Assembly (NCBI GenBank): GCA_013398175.1
Contig: VZRZ01008266.1
Coordinates: 1,106,602-1,170,601 of the forward strand
Reading direction: 5' to 3'
DNA from: Climacteris rufus
Taxonomy: Eukaryota > Chordata > Aves > Passeriformes > Climacteridae
Length of the DNA: 64,000 nucleotides
In this document: piece by piece, positions 12,027 through 24,607 of the stretch
Position numbering within the stretch: position 1 is the first letter of the stretch
How the letters are laid out: every line of letters starts with the position of its first letter
Program-made: the position numbers and the translations under genes
The notes under the pieces: generated by a model
What the model saw: only the letters and a program-made list of their open reading frames with translations
The model's database searches: none
Told to the model about the DNA's origin: nothing

Positions 12027-14930
12027 GCCCTTCAATATTTCACCAAAACCCCTTGATCAGACAGTGACAGGCAGAAATCAGTTTAACTCTGCCCTGGCAG
12101 CCAGGAGTCTGAATTCCTACAAGCTGTTCTTACAAACAGCACTCAGGGATGTCTTACCTGGCAACACAAGAGGCAAGCTACCTTGGAAAGGTTCATCTAT
12201 GGAATTACCCTGTTTTTTTGACTAGGCCTGCACACAGAAGCTGGTTTTACAACCAGTTAAATGAGCACCAGTGAAAAAACATAAGGTTTTAGAAAAGACA
12301 ATAAAGACAAACAATTTTCAGTCTGCCAGTATGAAGTCAACAGAAATATTAAGACTTCAGCTGAGCTCACTATAAAAAAATTCTTGTATATTTAAGAATT
12401 TTTAACTCTCCTGCAGATCAGGAAAGAAAGCCCAGATAAATAGAGTGTATTTCTCAACAGTGCATAAAAAGGAAATCACGGTAGTAACTTTAATCAGGCA
12501 TTCAATTTCCTGAGGTCTTCAGAAAATAAACAACCATTTTTGCTCAGAAATTAAGCACTAGAAAATAGAACAACACCAATGAAAGCCTGGCACCGCTGTG
12601 ACTACTCATACAGGTGTAAGTAGGAACAGTCCAGATCATGAAAACTCCAATACAGACACAATACTGGATATCACAATTTATTCTCATCAGCCCAATAGGA
12701 AAAAAAATCCAAATAAATTAAGTGACAAGCACTGGCAAGGCTGAATTATGATTTAGACTAATACTGCAGGTAGGCATGAAAGTAACAGTTTCATTAGGAT
12801 CCTTTTGTACACTAATGGCTGCAATAAAAGAATAATAATGCAAGTGAGAATAAAGTCCATATTTTTCCTGAGACAGGAAAGCAAAATAACTTCTGCCTCT
12901 GACTGTTTTTCCCTCTTGAAGAAAAAAAAATAAGTCAGAAGTTCTTGTATTTATCAATGTTATTTGTTTTATGTTAAGAAAGTTAAGGGACTGATCTTTA
13001 TTCTTCAACAAAATACTGTACTGCCCCCAAATGAACACACCAGAGCAGATGGACAAAACAATTATTCAGAGGGAAAATCCAAGCAAGAAAAAAGGCCTAA
13101 AGAAAAATGGGAGGTGAATGAGAGATACATGTAGGCAACCATCCTATTTCCTCATCAGTCTTGTGATTCTCTGAATGAAACAAGATTAAAAACTTTTTGC
13201 CTACCAACTCATTTTATCAGTTTCTCAGCTACAGTAATTCAAAGCTTAACACAAGGCAAGTACAGACAGTTAAAGCACTACTTCAGTTTGACAGAATAAT
13301 GAGTGTAATTTGGCAGAAGTCATTACTAATCTCTCAAGTGAGAATTAGTCATTGATACAATTTATAGATTTGGCTATCATATAGCCCAGGTCCAATGAGT
13401 CTTAAATGCCTTAATTTCCTCATGTGAATTTATCTTTCGTATCTGGAAAAGCACAGATAATTTCTGGTAAATAAGTACAACTTAGTGCTTAAAGTATTTT
13501 AAACAATATACACCAAAAAAAATCCAAAACCAACCAACCAAAAAAAAAAAAAGTTCCACACAAAGTCATTGAAGACATTTACTTGCTGCTTTACCTGCAT
13601 TAAGTGGGCAAGCAGAACCTTCACAGCAACCAAACTCACTTCACAGTATTGATAATTCTTTTGCAACTGGCTCTTCAAAATCATTGTATTTATAAAACAG
13701 AAAGTGGAGATCAAATGCTTCTGATCAGAGGCATCGTTTAAGCTTCATTATGAATCATTTAAAAATGCTCTCTCATTACCTTGAATTTCCCCACCTCCTC
13801 CAAGTTAAAGACAGATTTAATGAACTGGAAAATTCTTTTTCCCCTCTGTCAGACTTAAAATGCTGCTATGCTTATATATTCAGATATGAACATCATACAT
13901 ACTTGGGTGTGGTGGGGTGGAGAACTCCTCCCAAAAGGAAAATAATGACCTGTGTAAAATTACTGCAGCCATTATTCCACCAAATATGACACACATCAAC
14001 GGTAGCAAATGTTGAAGCTCAAAGTCTGGTTGCAGTCTGGGAGACTCAGCTGAGCTGATGACCCTTCATCTGTCTCAAAGCATTTTACATATAACTACAA
14101 ATACACATCTCATGAAAACTCAAGGCACGTTTGATATTTTGGAAGTCAGCAAGATGCAGAACACAAAGTAAAACACATGAACACACCACTTACATCAACA
14201 GGAATTTGATACCTAGTTTTAAAAAGCTACAGACCTGGAAAAAATAGGAAATGCTGGGTTTTTTTTCTAAAATGTCCTCTAGTAACATGATTGATTTACA
14301 CAGCCACACTATTTCTCTCACCTTGGATAGCACCCAGGTGAAAGCATTAAAGGCTGTCTAGGAAGCAATGGTTTTATCCTTTTAATTCTGACTGGAAACT
14401 CCAGCCTTGTGGTCCCAACATCTCCATGAGCCATTTATGGGGGGAGAAAAAGGTGTCTTGGTGATACAGCACTATTTTGTCTTTTAAAACAAGTAGCAAT
14501 ACAAATCCAATTCTCAATGCGAACCGGAACAAAGAGAAGGTAAAAACAAACAAACAAAGATATATTTGGCTTTGAAAAATACTAAGTTACAACCACTCTT
14601 TTACTAACAAAGTCCATTTTGCATAACAGAACGGAGCAAACACACTAAAAGCTTCCCAATATGAAAGAAAAGAGTTTGAGTCACCAGATATCACAAAGAA
14701 AATTCAGACAGAAATTGACAAAAAGCGTCTATTTTCCCAAGAACGGACACAAACAAGTTCCAAGGAGGACGTCCCTTGCCCACCCTAGCCCCCTGATGGG
14801 GAGATACCACACCCTTAGTTTCACACGCCAAGTAAATACTCATGAGGCACCATCCATTCTCAAATTTCCACCGGCATGTCCTTATTTTGACAGAGTGAGA
14901 ACTGAACTCACACTATTCCAAGTACGATGT
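12027..14930. other. Unique non-coding DNA between the LTR and the CpG island
   Basis: AT-rich sequence without a recognisable gene or repeat body. It includes a CCAA-rich plus poly(A) tract at about 13,524-13,552. GC content stays low until about 14,750 and rises sharply from about 14,940. Confidence 0.65.
13524..13552. repeat. (CCAA)n plus poly(A) tract
   Basis: Several CCAA units lead directly into an uninterrupted A run of about 13 bases (13,540-13,552). It may be a simple repeat or an eroded retroposon tail. Confidence 0.7.
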
Positions 14931-14939
14931 GCAAACTTT

Positions 14940-15580
14940 GGGAGATCGGCTTTCCTTCTGCAAGCGCGTCACGGGTGAGGGCAGCGCCCGGACAGGCCCA
15001 CGCCCCGCTGCCTGCGCCCGCCAGAGCCGCTCGGCCGCTGCGTGCCCGCCAAGGTCCGAACCCTTCCGCGTGCGCCACCCTCGCAAAACTGACAGAACTT
15101 ACACAGCAGCTCCCAACACACCCAGAACCACGAGGGAAATTTACCCTTACCTTCCTCCAGGAGCAGCGCCGGGGCTGGCGGCCGCCTGAGGATCCGCGGG
15201 GCGCGCAGGTGACCCCGGCCGGGCCGGCGGCCGCGGGACGAGGAAGATGAGGAGGAGCCCGCGGAGCTCCCGGGACCCGCCGGGCTGGAGCCGGGCAGGG
15301 CAGCGGGAGGAAGGAGCAGAACCCGGGCCGGCAGCCGGGCACACCTCCACCCCTGCCAGCTCTAGCTTTGAAGGCGCGCCGCCACACGGGACGCTCCCGC
15401 AGCCCGCAGGTGCTCCCGCTGGAGCCGCTTGATCCCCCTCACCTGGAAGCCCACGGAGCCTGCCAGGTGTGTGCGGGGCTGCCCAGGGCACTGCTGGCCG
15501 AGCAGCCTCAGCTGTGCCCACAGCAACCCTGCCCCTGCCCCAAACCAGCCCGGCCTTGCGCTCCCCTGCAAACACCACGA
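14940..15580. promoter_or_regulatory. CpG island, probable promoter and first exon
   Basis: An abrupt GC-rich interval in an otherwise AT-rich window. CpG dinucleotides are dense: I count about 18 in the 120 bp from 15,181 to 15,300, while whole kilobases on either side hold very few. There are GC-box-like GGGCGC and CCCGCC strings and no TATA box in the core, which is the usual picture of a vertebrate CpG-island promoter. On the minus strand a strong donor context (GGAGGAAG then GTAAGG) would end an exon at 15,151. A second possible minus donor (GGCTTCCAG then GTGAGG) lies near 15,443. There is no minus-strand ATG between 15,151 and about 15,620, so a minus-strand first exon would be untranslated there. 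On the plus strand the longest ATG-initiated frame is 14,927-15,250 (107 codons, rich in Ala, Pro and Arg), which is typical of chance frames in GC-rich DNA. The gene served is not identifiable. Confidence 0.8.
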
Positions 15581-15687
15581 TGGACCAAGATACAACAAAT
15601 GTCTGCGTGTTTTAGTATAACGTTTTACATAAAGCTCTCGCTATGTGAGTTGGAAAAGTTTCTGTTAAATAGCATGTTAACTTCCTG

Positions 15688-15702
15688 AAAAAAAAAAAAA
15701 AA
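15688..15702. repeat. Poly(A) tract next to the CpG island
   Basis: About 15 uninterrupted A bases, roughly 110 bp beyond the right edge of the CpG island. No retroposon body was recognised. Confidence 0.85.
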
Positions 15703-18700
15703 GGATGCATACATGGAAAACCTTATCCAAATTCAACAGCTCTGGAATTGGACCATTAAAAGAATTTCTGTTTGGTTCTCAGGGCTAGAAGAAAGCTGAA
15801 AAGATAATTTGAGATACTGCCATACTAGGAAGTTTTGTAATTACCTTAATCATCCTAGACAGATACTAGGAATCTTAATCATTATTTAGTAAGATCATAA
15901 AACGGTTATTACTATGCTATGGCAACAGTTTGAAAAAGTAACTGATATTCTCGAAGTACTTCAGAGTTTTGCTTTTCTTTCCAAAGTCTTAATTATATTT
16001 AAGTGAATCCCATCAGCATGATTTTTTGGTAGAAAGACAGGATGGATAATCACAAATTGTTGTCATACCATACCTGAAGTCTACAAAAAGCATCTGTTGT
16101 GGAAACGTCTGTAATTTAACAGGACACATATTTTCTCAGGAAGGATTGGTTGTAGTTAGTTTTCCATATATTAATTATCCAGCGAAATCTTTTTGAACCC
16201 CCTGGAGTTTTGTGTTTGTCTTCAATGAGGAATGGATTTCACTGTCACTACTGGAACTAATGTGAAGCCTGAGCAGTGACCCCGTGGTTGGGCACCTAAA
16301 TCAGCTCCTGTATCTCTTCTTCAGAGATGTTGTTTCATTTGGGCATTGCACACTAGAGAGGGAATCAAAACAAGCTGTTTGGTAACAAGGAGTAACAACA
16401 TACTATGTACCTTTGAAATGAACTGATGTGCAGTTTCAAGGAGTCTGTTTAATTACTGCACTAATTTTGTCCAACCAGGGAATGCATCCAAAATGTTACA
16501 AAGAACTTTCAGCACTGGGGCTTGGGCTGTTTCTGTGTAGCCTTACTGCCAGGAGGCAATGGGGGACTATCACCTTTGTCCCCAAAATGCTTCTCACTGC
16601 CATCAAAGGAGCGTTTTACCAGAAGTTTACTGAGCCAGCAGGACTTGAGCTGCAGGCACTTCAATTATCCAATTTCCCATTATAAAAGCAGGGAGCTTCA
16701 CAGATAAGCCTAAGTGTTGAAACACCCAATATTTGCCCAGCACTAAGTACCGTTAAACACAGACTGTGTTGATTTGACCAGCACTTCAAAATCTTTAAAA
16801 TTTTACCATCCTCACCTCATGTCTGCCATTTCTATGGGAATAAAATAAATGTTTCCCCTTTCAATGTGTTTTAATAGCTTGTTTAAAACTTTCTATAAAA
16901 AGAAATAATTGAAGTTTCATTCTTAAGATAAAATTAAATGGGTGGAAATTGGTTGAGTAATTATATCTGACATTAACAAATAAATCTGCATGATATTCAC
17001 TGGGGGCTTATATGATTTTTACAATGTTGCATCAAATTATTCAGCAAAATTTCAGACTTGAATGAGTTTTAATGAAAGTATAGCTATAAAGCTGTTAAAT
17101 CTAGCCCATAGGGAATGGATTACACCCCAACTTAAATTCTTGTTCCTATATAAAACTGAAATACATCAAAGAAATAGAAGTATCAGTGCTTTTTTTTTTC
17201 CTTTTACCCTCCCTTAAATCATATAATGTAGCATTTGTGAAAATGCTGGTTTGACAGTCCCCACAGTGTGATGCTTGCAAGCAATGACAAAACTATTACA
17301 AGAAGAAAGCAGCAAAGTAACACCCCCGTAACCGTGTGCTTTAATAGAGGCTTTAGATGAATCTGCTATACCCTGAATGAAGCAGATGAAAGGAAGAGTA
17401 AACAAAGCTGATAGAAACTTGGAATTTTTATTCTGTGGACAATTCCAAGTTAGGAGAAAGAAAGAAAATTATTCCAAAGACAGAAAAATAATAGATGGGA
17501 ACTAATAGAACTTTTTTTTTTCTCAAAAGAGTGAAAACTTATAATACTGATAAACTCAACTTTTCCTCTTACAGCCGTGGATATCTTTGGAATGATTTGT
17601 AAGAAGACAGAGCATAAGCACATTCTAAACACCCTGTGTATCAAAAGAAGAAACTTCCAGATTAATTATTAAGTTCAGTGCTGGAACCTCAAAACACATT
17701 CTTTAGATAACACCAAAACACCATATCTTGTTTATCCTACCCACGGAGGAAATCTGTTTTGTTTCACAGAATGTAGATGCTGATTTTGACTTCTATTTTA
17801 AAGTCTTTATTTGAGTAAAACTGTTTATAAGGTCTGATTTATCAGTAGGTCTTATAAACAATAGGACAAACAATAGCAGATGGTATACAATACTTCAGAG
17901 GAAAAACAAAGGGGATGCTAAGCCTCTAAAAATGGGGCAAACATTTATTTCAGATATTTCTAAGGAGACATTTTAATGCTTTTATAACTTGTGTGGGCTT
18001 TGTTCCATATATTCATTCTGCAACTCTCCTCTTCAAAATGTACTTCAAAGTCAGCTGGTGTCAGTACACTGAGAGCTTTTCATAAGTCTTTTTTTCCCTT
18101 GTGCTTTAGCTCATTTCCTGCCTTCCTTGTCATCTTCTGTCACACTACCTGCCCTTCTAAACACTTCAGCTGACAGTTTATCATTATCTTTGTTTATCTC
18201 TTCTAACTAACTGGCATTCCAACAGCTGTGAATAAAGGGATCTCTGTTACCAATATCTGCACACTAATTGCTGCATTCTTTTTGCACATCAAGTTACACA
18301 CATAAACATAACCTTCAAAATTCCATTTTTTAGCATGGCCAGCTTTCTGTATGGAGATGAGTACAGAGGTAAGTGTTACATATGGTTCAGATATGCTGTT
18401 AAACACTGTGGGAGGCTCTCAGTCCAATGCTGCTTTAATCACTTGTCACTCTGAAATTATAATAGTAGCAAGCAAGTAAAAAGCTCTTTCATCTTTCTGG
18501 AGAGCTAAAATAGCCTTTCAGTGCTACTTTTGGATCACTCAGATGGAACTTTCCAGGTCTCTCCAGCCTTGCTGAGAGACAGATTTCCTGTACAACATAA
18601 GAACAGGCTTCTTTCCATTACTCAAAATGTATGCTCAGAAAAGAATATTCTCCTAGAATTCTGTCAGGAACTTTGAGACCTCACAGTTAAAGGATGATAA

Positions 18701-19413
18701 GATAGATGGAAAGAAAGACATCTAAGACGCTTTTTTTTACCGTGTAAAGATAAGATATTATATAGAAAACTGTGACTCTGCAAAAGGTCTTTTTGATATG
18801 GTCTCAAAGTCAAGAATTTTTCATGGCCTTTTTACAACCTTTGAATAAAATTCATACAAATCAGAAGAGTAAAAGAGGTATGACATATTACAGCAGCAAA
18901 ACCAAAGCATTTTTCATAATCTATCTTTACATTACTCAAACTCTACTTGAGAGCAGGTCTAGAGGCAAACTAAAAATAGTACACTTAGCAAGTAGCAAAA
19001 AAAACATAGAAAGAAAAATAATAATCAGCTGCAAAGTTACATTTTCCAAATACTGTTCTGTAAGTGGTTCAGGTACTCAAAATCCAGGTTCTGTTTTGTG
19101 TTTTGCATTTGAATGACAGGATTTTGCTCAGAGAATGGAGAGAGCTGTTTGACATGGTACATTTTCTGGTGCTAGCTCATTAGGAAGGTTTCTTCTGTTA
19201 AAAGTAGTAAGAACTTACTGAACTTTTTCTTCAAAACCTGTCCTAACCCACTGGTCACCACTGAAAGCAGGTGGGTAACAAGTTGTCAACAGAAAAGGGG
19301 AAAATGTAATTGATCAGAATTACTTTTACTCAAATTGCTGAATCTGGATCAGAGACAAGTAATGAAGCCTCCACAAAAAAGAGAGGGCAAAAAAGATGCC
19401 AGAAGAAAATAAG

Positions 19414-19429
19414 AAAAAAAAAAAAAAAA
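19414..19429. repeat. Poly(A) tract in a purine-rich region
   Basis: About 16 uninterrupted A bases followed by a GAGAAAAAAGG purine stretch. The surrounding 80 bp are strongly purine-biased on the plus strand. Confidence 0.85.
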
Positions 19430-21072
19430 GAGAAAAAAGGACTAGGAAAACATGAAGTTCTCAGGCATGCACACCTCATTTTACTGTAAAAACCTCTGGA
19501 ACTTCATTCAGAGGGTAGACACACAAAAACTAAGAGGAGGATTATGATGCTCAGAAAAATTCAGAGAAAAATACTAATATAGCTGAGAAGGGGCAGGCAC
19601 AGACAGTCTGCACCTGACAAGTGTTCAGATGACGCAGAACCCAGAATAGCTCTGGCTAAGCTGCAGTCAAAACAGATGTTATCTCAGAATAACTTGGTGA
19701 AATCTAGCAGGGAACAAAGGCAGAGGTATTCAAGACTCAAGCATTCCTTTTCTACTTCCCTCAGAAACATCACAGGACCATATTTTAAACTGACCCTCTT
19801 GTGCTTTACCATTGTGTCTATTTTGCCTCAGTGAAATGTCCTTCCTCCTAGATTAATATTTTTTCTGCTTATCATTCTCCACAATGACAACCTAAGTCAC
19901 AGTCACCATGCAAATAATATTTAATACTTCATGTCATTTAAAAAATCAAGTATAAATCATCTGCATAAATTAACTTCTGAAGATATCTTTTGGAGCAGCC
20001 TGGATTTGGCTGCAGATCTGTAGTCCTCTCTTGTGTGTTCTATATCCAAATGCGCCATGATTATTAATCAGTATGACATGGTCTTTGTGACTGAATTCTT
20101 GCCTTTTTCCTATAACTTACATTCTCTCATCTCAGTCATTTTTATTTCCTTTCAAGACCTCTCACTGACAACACCTCATTGTGTACATTTATTTACTTAA
20201 TTGGCATTCACATAACTTTCAGTAACGTGATCTATTCCTGTTATTGATTTTTGCTAGGCTGCATTGCTGTATCTGTTGTAAGAATTGATTTGAATACCTG
20301 GACACAACCTTGAAAAGTTTCAGTTTATACACTAGACTACCAACTCCTTCCTGTATTTTCTTCCCACTAATTGAGAGATTTGCATTTTAGTTTAATAAAA
20401 AGGAAGCTCACAAACCACGGTTTCAATCACACTTTTAGCATTCCAATACCTTTAAATGCAGGTCTTTGAATGCACATTCTGTTAAATTTTATTTTGTTAC
20501 TTTTTTGCATGGCTTTGTTTTATTTTTCTGCTCCAATTCACATCAAATAACACCTCACTCCTTGAAAAAAGCCAGTGAATTGGCCATCTACCTGTCTTTT
20601 ACGAGTCCACAATCATCAAAATAATAGAAAAACTACAGGATATGAGGAGTCTAGTGACACTTTTTTTTCCTCTCCAGGCCTGACTGGATGGACATTGATA
20701 TTTTTCCATCAACTCCATCTCCATACAAAAATGATATATAGTTACTACAGGTTCCTGCCAGATCAGGAAACCCACAGAAGGCTATCAAGCAGTAATTCTA
20801 ACTGTGAAAACCCATACAAATAATAAGTTTATGCTCTTATGCAACAGAACTATTTGTCTGCATCTGTCAAGCTGCAGAAGCGTGGCACTTTCCTTTTTAT
20901 GTTTTTAATTAATTATCTTAGATCAGGTTAGAATAATGAACTAAGAATCACTGTTAAATGTGCCAGTAATCTCAAGGGACTAGAGAATTAGTGCTACCAT
21001 CAGTGATGTAACTTGACCAAGTTCACCAGATCAGGAGAACCTTCTTTAATCTTAAAGGAAAAGTTGCACATT

Positions 21073-21122
21073 ACATTAAAACTCATATCAAATTAAAACT
21101 CACATCACATTAAAACTCAACT
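21073..21122. repeat. Short tandem repeat, about three 16-18 bp units
   Basis: Three successive near-copies of a unit containing ATTAAAACTCA: 21,073-21,090, 21,091-21,106 and 21,107-21,122. Copies differ by small substitutions and 1-2 bp length changes. Confidence 0.8.
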
Positions 21123-21531
21123 AAATTTTCTCTGTAAAACAGTAAATACAAAATCTCCTAGAGCCATTTTAGATGTATTTCAGAAAAGAGGATGGCATTT
21201 GAAATGAAATGACAAGGTTCTAAGGAAAAAATCCATGTCTCTTACAAGCACTGAAAACTACTATTGCTTACTACAATGTGTCTGCTAAAATAGCACGTTG
21301 TGCTTAAGTGCACAATACAACCCAGTGTTAAACCAGGGCGTTCTTTTCCCCACTGTGATATAACACACACAGAGCAAGTAACACTGAGAAAGAGAAGCCC
21401 TGGCAAGCTCACATAAATCTTTATTAGGGTATCCTTTGTATTCTGCCTCTTGTGATCCCGCAGTATAAATGTTCACAGTTTTCCTTCCACTGGATCAGGA
21501 AATCCTTCAGGAACTGTTTTGATTTTCTGCC

Positions 21532-21549
21532 TTTTTTTTTTTTTTTTTT
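21532..21549. repeat. Poly(T) tract
   Basis: About 18 uninterrupted T bases, the longest homopolymer seen in the window. On the minus strand it is a poly(A) run, but no recognisable retroposon body lies to its right. Confidence 0.88.
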
Positions 21550-24500
21550 CCAGAGGGGACAAAAAACAGCAGAAACATGGGTGCACTTTGTAAGGATAAG
21601 GAAAAGACAGACTTCCCTATGCCACACTAAATCTGCAAAAGTGAAATAGCAATACCAGACGAAAAGAAAAGGTGAGAATCTTCGGCTGTGTAAAGTAAAC
21701 AGGAGAAAGCTCAGCTTTGTCTCTGAATAAAAGTGAGGTTTACAAATCCACAGGAAAGGTTTGAATGGGCTATGATATCACTATCTCATCAATCCTTGCA
21801 AACCTGAAAGGGCAATAGCACCAAGATGGATGAAAGAGCCTGTGCTGTTTGCAGTTGCTGTGTCTGCTCCGCACAGCACAGAGTAATAAGTATGTTTTAG
21901 AAACAAAACATTTTAAGAAAGCTATTTCATTTCTTTCTGCAGCCCGCTGTCTGTATTGCCTCAGGGACATGTTATCCGAAGATTATTTTCTAGTTGTCTT
22001 TGTTGTTGTTGCCAAAAGGCCTCAATGAATGAAAAGGTGCTTTTCAATGATAGGAAAGATATTCTGTAAGGGCATCACAGGCTCACTGGCCATTTATTGT
22101 TATTCTTTTTCTCTTTGCTTTAGATTTTACAGCCCTTCTAAGGAAGTTGCATTTGAAAGTATTTTTAGAGATACTAAATGTGCTTATGATAGTTTTACTT
22201 TATACAAGTGAAACCAAGAAGAAAACAGTTTTGGGGGGTTCTTATCACAACAGTATGGTTGTGACCTCAACCTAAACCTGGAAATCTTTACATCAAGTTC
22301 ATTGGATTTCGAATTAAGCCTGAAGAAAACACTGATTTCATTAGTGAGCTAAAAATAGACATACATTTAAAAAGATTTACTGGTTCCTTTTACACAGTTC
22401 AGATACGCAGATTCTACTACCCGTTTCTGTTGTTCTGTAATACTACTAATTTTGGCATGGATTCCATAGTGAATCTCACAAAGTTATAAACTCATTCTCA
22501 CTCTCTCTCTAACTCAAATAATGTAGGAAGAAATTAATTATTAAAACAATCCATTAGCTTGCAATTTATGAAGTGAAAGAGTAGCAATTTTGCAATGATT
22601 GAGGGGGGGTTAGAAGCTTTGTCTATAACATTTCTTTGTGATAAACTTTCAATGCTAGTGAACATCATTGAAGTATCTTCGACAAAAAATCACTGTACTC
22701 ACACGAAGAAAAGCACCCTATTTAAAGGCCATGCTATAAACCACACAAAGTAGAACTGATATTGTAACTGAGGGTGTAGAGACCTACAACACAGAGCTGA
22801 GATAGACTCACCAACACCTGCTTACAAGAGGCTGTGCTGAGTTCAGTGTGACCAAACCTGCTCAAACACAGATCTGTCTGCTAACACTGCCCATTGATGG
22901 CCCCTCCTGCCCTGAGACATTTCCTTATGCAGCAGGTGAGCAATTCCTGCCACAGTGCAGGAGGAGTGGAGAGGAGAATACAAATGAAAGTGTGTATCAC
23001 CAACTCCAACTCTGTTACAACTATGCTGGCCACATTAATTCCTGCTTTATTAAGTAAAAATAGAATCAGATCACTGATCTTATATAGTACAAGGAAAATT
23101 TTCTATACCTTTTTTTCACTGGGATTAATTTAGATCTTTAAAACATGATATCCTACAGTAGAGTGATTCATGGAAGACTTGGAAACAAAGTTGGGGGAGG
23201 GTGTATGAGATGCCAATGAAGTTCTCTGAACTCCACTGAGGTCATTAGAGATGCAGTGAAGGCTTAATCTTAACTTGGCCGGGCTCAGCTGTTATTTGTT
23301 ATCTCTACCAATTCTCATCTTTTACATCTCTAGAAGAGGTTTGCCCAATGCTGCATATACAGCTATTGTACTACATGAGCTGATATAGGACATAGGACAA
23401 TTATTCATTCAAATAGGTCTATTAATCTTTATAGTTTGTCATTTGGCACATAAAATGTGCTTGTATTCATTTTTTTCTGTGTGAAGTAAGCATTTTAAAA
23501 TCTTTCACTGTCAAACAAGCCTGTTACATAGCCAGTGCAATCTTTTATGTTGTTTATTTATCAGACTTAATGTAATAGGATTCCTAGACATGGTACACTG
23601 ATGAAGAAGTGAGGTTCATTTTCAGAATACTGAAACAACGCAAACATCTAATGGCTGATATTCTTCACACTTTCTGTAATGCACAAATATATGTACTGCC
23701 TCAATGTGCAATAATTTCTACAGCAGCCCACCGATTCTGTAAAATGCAATGAAAAAGCTTGCTGCAAGACCTGTTAATCACTGAAAAGTGATACGGTGAG
23801 CTACAGCTGTGGTCCTGTGATTCACAGATGTGGCTATAAACCACATGACAGATGATGTCAGTCCTTGCCATATAAGAAGTATTAGCAACTCCTGGATTTA
23901 GGTAAAATGGTGTATTATATATCATAACTAAGAGACTGGTACGTGAAAACAATTCCCTTGTGCAATGATATGCAACTGCTCTCAGTTTCCAGAGAAAACG
24001 AGATCTTTTTCAGTTCATACTGCAATAAAAAACAAACCAACTATAATTCGCAAGTTGGTGGTTGGGTTTTTTTAGGGAGAGAATAAAAAGTATTACAAAT
24101 CACTGTTACTAGTAGAGCAAAACTTTAAATGTTCTGTGTGATAAATATTTACTGTAGGTTGTATGTCTATGAAATCTAAAATTGCACTTTTTCTGTTTGT
24201 CAGATGTAATTATTTGCTGTGTGCTAAAGCACACAAACAAAGGCATTTTTTGTGTGCCTAAAAGAAACCATTTACCCAGTGTTAAGTACATTACTTTTGA
24301 CAATCAAAAATAAGATGGCTGTCCAACCTCTTTCTTTTCCAAGCCCAACATCCTATATCTTATAACCTGAGAGTGTTGTTATTAGAGAGATGCAAAGCCT
24401 TCAGGTGAAATTGCAGAGCACAGTTCAATCAACAGATTCATATTAAAATAAAAAAAGAACATAATATTACCACAGTGTGCACACTTACACAAGGATTCAG

Positions 24501-24580
24501 GATATTTCTCAACTGCTGTTGTTAAAGAAGCAGAATTGCAGTGTATTTCATGGATATAGTGACTTTTGTAAGAACAGTCA

Positions 24581-24607
24581 CAGTGTTTTACAGTGTTTTA
24601 CAGTGTT
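24581..24607. repeat. 10-bp tandem repeat, about 2.7 copies
   Basis: The unit CAGTGTTTTA occurs twice perfectly (24,581-24,590 and 24,591-24,600), followed by a partial third copy. Confidence 0.85.

Noticed and set aside
14908..15578. Long minus-strand open frames (159 and 143 codons) across the CpG island
   Set aside because: They lack an ATG start (they open at GTG), are rich in Ala, Gly, Pro and Arg, overlap in several frames, and are explained by the scarcity of stop codons in GC-rich DNA.
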